Shown here: piece after piece, positions 60,867-64,000 of the stretch
How the letters are laid out: each line of letters begins with the position of its first letter
Position numbering within the stretch: the stretch's first letter is position 1
Source of the DNA: Paractinoplanes toevensis
GTDB lineage: Bacteria > Actinomycetota > Actinomycetes > Mycobacteriales > Micromonosporaceae
DNA length: 64,000 nucleotides
NCBI RefSeq assembly: GCF_018332695.1
Contig: NZ_BOQN01000062.1
Coordinates: 1-64,000, forward strand
Reading direction: 5' to 3'
The notes under the pieces: model-generated
Seen by the model: the letters and a program-made list of their open reading frames with translations, nothing else
Database searches by the model: none
Told to the model about the DNA's origin: nothing
Position numbers and translations under genes: made by a program

Positions 60867-61158
60867 GTTGGGCTCCCATCTCGGGGTGTCGATCGGTTTC
60901 CCCGCATACGTCGGCCCGCGGCGCACATGGTTCAAACGGTGATGTCACATCGCTACGAATGACCTCAGGTAGCTCGGCCTGAACTCCGAGTGATCCTCAC
61001 CGACGACTTCTGCGAACCGGCGCACGATCGCCCGACGCGCCACTGGGATGTCAGTGCGATGCCGGTGAAAGCCCCACCGGTCGGCAAGTGCTGCGACCTA
61101 CGTTCGGTCATGCGCATCCGAGCGCAATTTCCATGGGCAAGGCGCCACCCGTGCCCCC
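60867..61158. other. Divergent promoter region
   Basis: It separates the dehydrogenase and sigma-factor genes. No further gene is seen. Confidence 0.35.
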
Positions 61159-61761
61159 ATGTTTCCGGTTTCCTACCAGGTGGTTTCTCGAATGCTCCAG
61201 CAAGCGACGACCGGCATCACCCTGCCCGCCGGCGGCCCTTTCGCCCCGACCGGCAACGCTCGCCATGTGCGCATGCACCATCTCCACCAGACGCACTCGC
61301 GTCCGCTGCTGCGCTTCATCCGCACCCTCACGCGCAGCGAACCGGGAGCTGCTGAAGACCTGCTCCAGGAGACCATGCTGCGTGCCTGGCGGAACATTCA
61401 CATGATCCCCAGCGAGACGGAGAATGCGCGCCGATGGCTGTTCACGGTCGCGCGACGAACCGCGATCGACTCGCTCCGGATGCGGAACACCCGGCCGGTC
61501 GAGATCGGTATGCCGGACATGACGACGAAGCCCACCACCGACGACGCCATCGACATGGCGCTCGCCACGCACGAGCTGCGGCGCGCTTACGCCGCGCTGA
61601 GCGAGGCGCATCGCGTCGTGCTGACTGAGATTTATCTGCGCGGGCGGACCGCGGACGAGCTTTCCGTCGAGCTCGGTGTTCCGGTCGGTACGGTGAAATC
61701 GCGAGCCCACTACGCCGTCCGGGCGCTGCGTACCGCGGTGTTGAGTGTGAGTGACAGGTGA
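61159..61761 (+). CDS. ECF RNA polymerase sigma factor (SigL-like)
   Basis: Up to 200 residues. Region 2: HSRPLLRFIRTLTRSEPGAA, EDLLQETMLRAWRNIHMIPS. Region 4: ALSEAHRVVLTEIYLRGRTA, DELSVELGVPVGTVKSRAHY. This wording is typical of actinobacterial SigL/SigK-type ECF factors. The exact start is unclear; ATG codons at 61159 and 61192 both lack a strong ribosome site. The stop overlaps the GTG of the DUF998 membrane gene, as sigma genes overlap membrane anti-sigma genes. Confidence 0.85.
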   Translation: MFPVSYQVVSRMLQQATTGITLPAGGPFAPTGNARHVRMHHLHQTHSRPLLRFIRTLTRSEPGAAEDLLQETMLRAWRNIHMIPSETENARRWLFTVARRTAIDSLRMRNTRPVEIGMPDMTTKPTTDDAIDMALATHELRRAYAALSEAHRVVLTEIYLRGRTADELSVELGVPVGTVKSRAHYAVRALRTAVLSVSDR

Positions 61762-62675
61762 CGGAACGCGGATCCGTTGCGGGAAAACAGGCCCCGGAAC
61801 GGCCTCACGGCCGGCCCGTGGCGGACGCGCCGTCGCTGCCGGAGCCGTCACAGCAGCCGTCAACAGTGAGCACTGGGGCTTGCAGGTCAAGGCGACAAAT
61901 CGTGGCGAGAACGCGGACGCCGACCAGCGCACGGTGTCTCGCTCACGGCGAGCCGGCCGGGCGGGTTCCGCGGTGGCTGGCCGCGTTCGGAGTGCTGGCA
62001 GCGGTACAGATGATCGTGTTCGTCGCCGTCGCCGGGGCGCTGCGGCCCGGGTACGACGCGAACCGTCATTGGATCAGCCAGTTGTCGCTCGGCCCCGGCG
62101 GGTGGGCCGGTGCGCTGAATCTGGCGACCGTCGGGATCTGGCTGTTCCTGGCAGGACTGGGCCTGCGGTCACAGGTGAGTCGGTGGGGCTTCCGGCTCTT
62201 GCTCGGTTGCGGGGTGGACCTGGTCCTGATCGCGCTGTTCCGCACCGACGCCGGCATCGGATATCCGCCGGGCCTGCCAGCGGAGCACAGCCTGCACGGC
62301 CTGGTTCACAAGGTTCTCTCTCTAGGACTGGCCGGTGCCGGAATCGGCGGAGTGATCGCACTCCGCACCGCGCTGCCCTTTCGCCGGTCACCGGTGGCCG
62401 GCCTCGTCACTGCGGCGCTGATGGCCGTGGCGTTCGCCGCGGGGGCCGTCCTGGTGTCGTTGGACGCGAACGGCGTACTCAGCGGAAGCCCGAGTGGTCT
62501 GTTCGAGAGAGTGGCCCTGTTCGCTGGGCTGGGCTGGATCGGTGCGGTCAGCGGATGGGCTGCATGGGGTTCTTCCGGCCGTCGTCCCGCCGCAGCGTCG
62601 CCCACGGATCGGCCTGAGCCAGCGCGTACAGCAGGCGTAGCACGGGATGCAGCCCGAGATGGAGCCGGGCCGTGA
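61758..62675 (+). CDS. DUF998 family membrane protein
   Basis: Up to 305 residues. After a disordered N-terminus of about 70 residues come six hydrophobic helices (VPRWLAAFGVLAAVQMIVFV; PGYDANRHWISQLSLGPGGW; GFRLLLGCGVDLVLIALFRT; LVTAALMAVAFAAGAVLVSL; FERVALFAGLGWIGAVSGWA). DRNRHWISQLSLG-like text is the DUF998 hallmark. GTG overlaps the sigma-factor stop (GTGA), which suggests coupling and perhaps control of the sigma factor. The last 40 residues overlap the convergent glycosyltransferase gene antisense. Confidence 0.78.
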   Translation: MTERGSVAGKQAPERPHGRPVADAPSLPEPSQQPSTVSTGACRSRRQIVARTRTPTSARCLAHGEPAGRVPRWLAAFGVLAAVQMIVFVAVAGALRPGYDANRHWISQLSLGPGGWAGALNLATVGIWLFLAGLGLRSQVSRWGFRLLLGCGVDLVLIALFRTDAGIGYPPGLPAEHSLHGLVHKVLSLGLAGAGIGGVIALRTALPFRRSPVAGLVTAALMAVAFAAGAVLVSLDANGVLSGSPSGLFERVALFAGLGWIGAVSGWAAWGSSGRRPAAASPTDRPEPARTAGVARDAARDGAGP

Positions 62676-63396
62676 GCCACGACCGCGGATAGGCGCAGGG
62701 CGAGGCGACATCGCGATGCATCCGATAGCTTCGCTCACCCATCAAGGCGTATCGGCGGAAGTCTCGGAACCGGTTGGCGATACGGCGAGCCGACGTGAAC
62801 ACCCGCAGACCTGGCACGAAGGCGATACGCCCGCCCGCACCGTACAGGTGGATACCGCGGTCGATGTCCTCATGCACGTCCGGCCGGGCGCACAGCGACT
62901 CTCTCACTCGGCACCATCCGTCCGCGCGGATCGCCATGTTGGCGCCGAACAACCAGTCGATCCGCCGCCGGCTCCACGCTCGCCGGAACAGCGTGTCGAC
63001 CCAGCCAAGCAGTGGCGCCAGGCGAACGTCGTAGTAGCGCACCGAGCCGGTCACAGCATCGATGGATGGGTCGGCGAACTCCTCGCGGACACAGCGGGAC
63101 CAATCCGGCGGCAGGCGTGTGTCGGCGTCGATGCGCCCGATGACATCTCCGGTCGCCGCGTCGAACCCGGTGTTCCGGGCGTACTGCACTCCTTGCCGCT
63201 GCTCCATCAGCACCTGGATCCGGTCCGCGTACGAGTCCAGGATCCGCCTGGTTCCGTCGGTGCAGTTGTTGTCCACGACGATGATCTCGTGCACCCGCTC
63301 GTTCTGGCCGAGGATCGCGTCCAGGCATGGACCGATGAACCGTTCCTCGTTGTAGACCGGTATGACGATGGACAGGCGCACATGTTGGAGCGTCAC
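62548..63396 (-). CDS. Family 2 glycosyltransferase
   Basis: About 282 residues. GT-A fold motifs: LSIVIPVYNEERFIGPCLDA, EIIVVDNNCTDGTRRILDSY, GQYARNTG-like RQGVQYARNTGFDAATGDVI, GRIDADTRLPPDW (DxD metal site). DVHEDIDRGIHLYGAGGRIA (acceptor-side acidic motif) follows. It transfers a sugar from a nucleotide donor to an unknown acceptor at the membrane. The start is uncertain (GTG at 63396 or 63381). It follows the adenylate-forming gene by 31 bases on the same strand, which suggests an operon, for example for a glycolipid. Confidence 0.85.
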   Translation of the reverse strand: MTLQHVRLSIVIPVYNEERFIGPCLDAILGQNERVHEIIVVDNNCTDGTRRILDSYADRIQVLMEQRQGVQYARNTGFDAATGDVIGRIDADTRLPPDWSRCVREEFADPSIDAVTGSVRYYDVRLAPLLGWVDTLFRRAWSRRRIDWLFGANMAIRADGWCRVRESLCARPDVHEDIDRGIHLYGAGGRIAFVPGLRVFTSARRIANRFRDFRRYALMGERSYRMHRDVASPCAYPRSWLTARLHLGLHPVLRLLYALAQADPWATLRRDDGRKNPMQPIR

Positions 63397-63427
63397 TGCC
63401 TTTACGTCGCACGGGGATCGGGCAAGT

Positions 63428-64000
63428 TCAACGAGCGGTGCCGTGGCCCGTCCGTGACGATGGTGTTGCCCGGTACGGGTCGAGAGCCTTCTTGTCTGGC
63501 TTACCGTTCGGCGTAAGGGGTACGGCGTCAACAAATGTCACTGTCTGTGGGACGGCTTTCGGGCCGAGCCGGTCGCGGACGAGTGCACGGAGTTCCTCGA
63601 CCGGTGGCACCTGCCCCGGCTCCGGCACCACGAACGCGTGGACGGCCTCACCGCTGTCCTCGTCCGGTCGACCGATCACGTAAGCTTCCGCTACCGCCCG
63701 GTGGGATGCGAGCGCGCGCTCGATCGGCCCGGCGTACACCAGCTCCGCCTGTACGATGATCACGTCGCGCGCTCGGCCGGACAGCCGGAGGTATCCGTCC
63801 AGGCGGATCTCGGCGAGGTCGCGGGTTCGCACCCAGCCGTCGACGAACACCTCGGCCGACTCGGCCGGGTCGTCCCAATAGAACTGAGCCTGAGCGGGTG
63901 TACGCACGAAAAGCTCACCCCCGCGGACCTCGACGGCTACGCCAGGCGGCGGCTGGCCGACCGATGACAGCAGGTCCGGCCGGGCGGTCAGCTCGGCAGG
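63428..64000 (-). CDS. Adenylate-forming enzyme (acyl-CoA/AMP ligase), C-terminal part
   Basis: The gene enters from beyond the window edge. The visible part reads PAELTARPDLLSSVGQPPPG, VFVDGWVRTRDLAEIRLDGY (the conserved TGD-like RTRD motif), LRLSGRARDVIIVQAELVYA (hinge region), GPIERALASHRAVAEAYVIG and VPLTPNGKPDKKALDPYRAT with the catalytic Lys of the C-terminal lid. It activates a carboxylate as an acyl-adenylate. The substrate cannot be told from this half. The neighbouring glycosyltransferase suggests lipid or glycolipid assembly. Confidence 0.88.
   Translation of the reverse strand, partial: PAELTARPDLLSSVGQPPPGVAVEVRGGELFVRTPAQAQFYWDDPAESAEVFVDGWVRTRDLAEIRLDGYLRLSGRARDVIIVQAELVYAGPIERALASHRAVAEAYVIGRPDEDSGEAVHAFVVPEPGQVPPVEELRALVRDRLGPKAVPQTVTFVDAVPLTPNGKPDKKALDPYRATPSSRTGHGTAR

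Noticed and set aside
1..64000. CRISPR arrays
   Set aside because: No regularly spaced repeats of CRISPR size and no cas-like genes were seen. The repeat array near 8.6-8.9 kb has uneven spacing and short units.

Overview
The window is GC-rich actinobacterial DNA. GTG starts are frequent, and TetR, MarR, HxlR, Rrf2 and SARP regulators, a luciferase-like (LLM) flavin oxidoreductase of the F420-associated kind, DUF427, DUF998 and Tat-exported enzymes are all present. The gene set fits a filamentous actinomycete, possibly Micromonosporaceae; that assignment is inference from gene content, not a database result. Much of the window is accessory DNA with many truncated, frameshifted and chimeric genes.

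Region 1 (1-7.9 kb) has a transposase remnant, a decayed LysE-type exporter, a divergent TetR/MFS drug-efflux pair, a TetR remnant fused to a 5'-truncated Na+/H+ antiporter, a divergent NADP-oxidoreductase/TetR pair, and the first third of a SARP/AfsR-type regulator.

Region 2 (about 7.89-22.74 kb) is an island. It is bounded by two tyrosine recombinase genes that face outward and are both cut off at their C-terminal ends exactly at the island edges. It holds a short repeat array, a tRNA-Pro 3' fragment that looks like an attachment site, a two-gene Gabija-like defence operon (UvrD-type helicase plus OLD-type ATPase/TOPRIM nuclease), a frameshifted membrane/coiled-coil gene, an endonuclease VII-like gene, and two further decayed recombinases. 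It also holds the most unusual content of the window: two homologous PD-(D/E)xK nuclease plus beta-propeller proteins. The larger carries a C-terminal cytosine-5 methyltransferase fold that has lost the catalytic cysteine and the ENV motif.

Region 3 (22.7-35.9 kb) starts with an enoyl-CoA hydratase fragment and a lipid flippase-like membrane protein. A TetR regulon follows (aldehyde dehydrogenase, SnoaL-like protein, quinone oxidoreductase) that shares four copies of a TAACGCA-N7-TGCGTTA operator. Then come an LLM oxidoreductase, a flavodoxin-fold reductase, and a DUF427 gene interrupted by an IS1380-family element with a CTAG target duplication, followed by an ornithine acyltransferase-like GNAT.

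Region 4 (36-58 kb) is a redox gene cluster: two Tat-exported metallo-beta-lactamase-fold enzymes, three exported or propeller proteins, a GMC oxidoreductase, a zinc alcohol dehydrogenase, an enoyl-CoA hydratase, an aldo/keto reductase with a redoxin, a short-chain dehydrogenase, and SnoaL-like proteins. Seven copies of a TTGCTT-N4-AAGCAA palindrome lie upstream of its transcription units and suggest one regulator, possibly the TetR protein at 55.2-55.8 kb. Two decayed copies of the LLM gene lie here, as does an ECF sigma/zinc anti-sigma pair.

Region 5 (58-64 kb) holds a SARP ATPase fragment, a MarR regulator, a short-chain dehydrogenase, an ECF sigma factor overlapping a DUF998 membrane protein, a family 2 glycosyltransferase, and the 3' part of an adenylate-forming enzyme that runs off the window.
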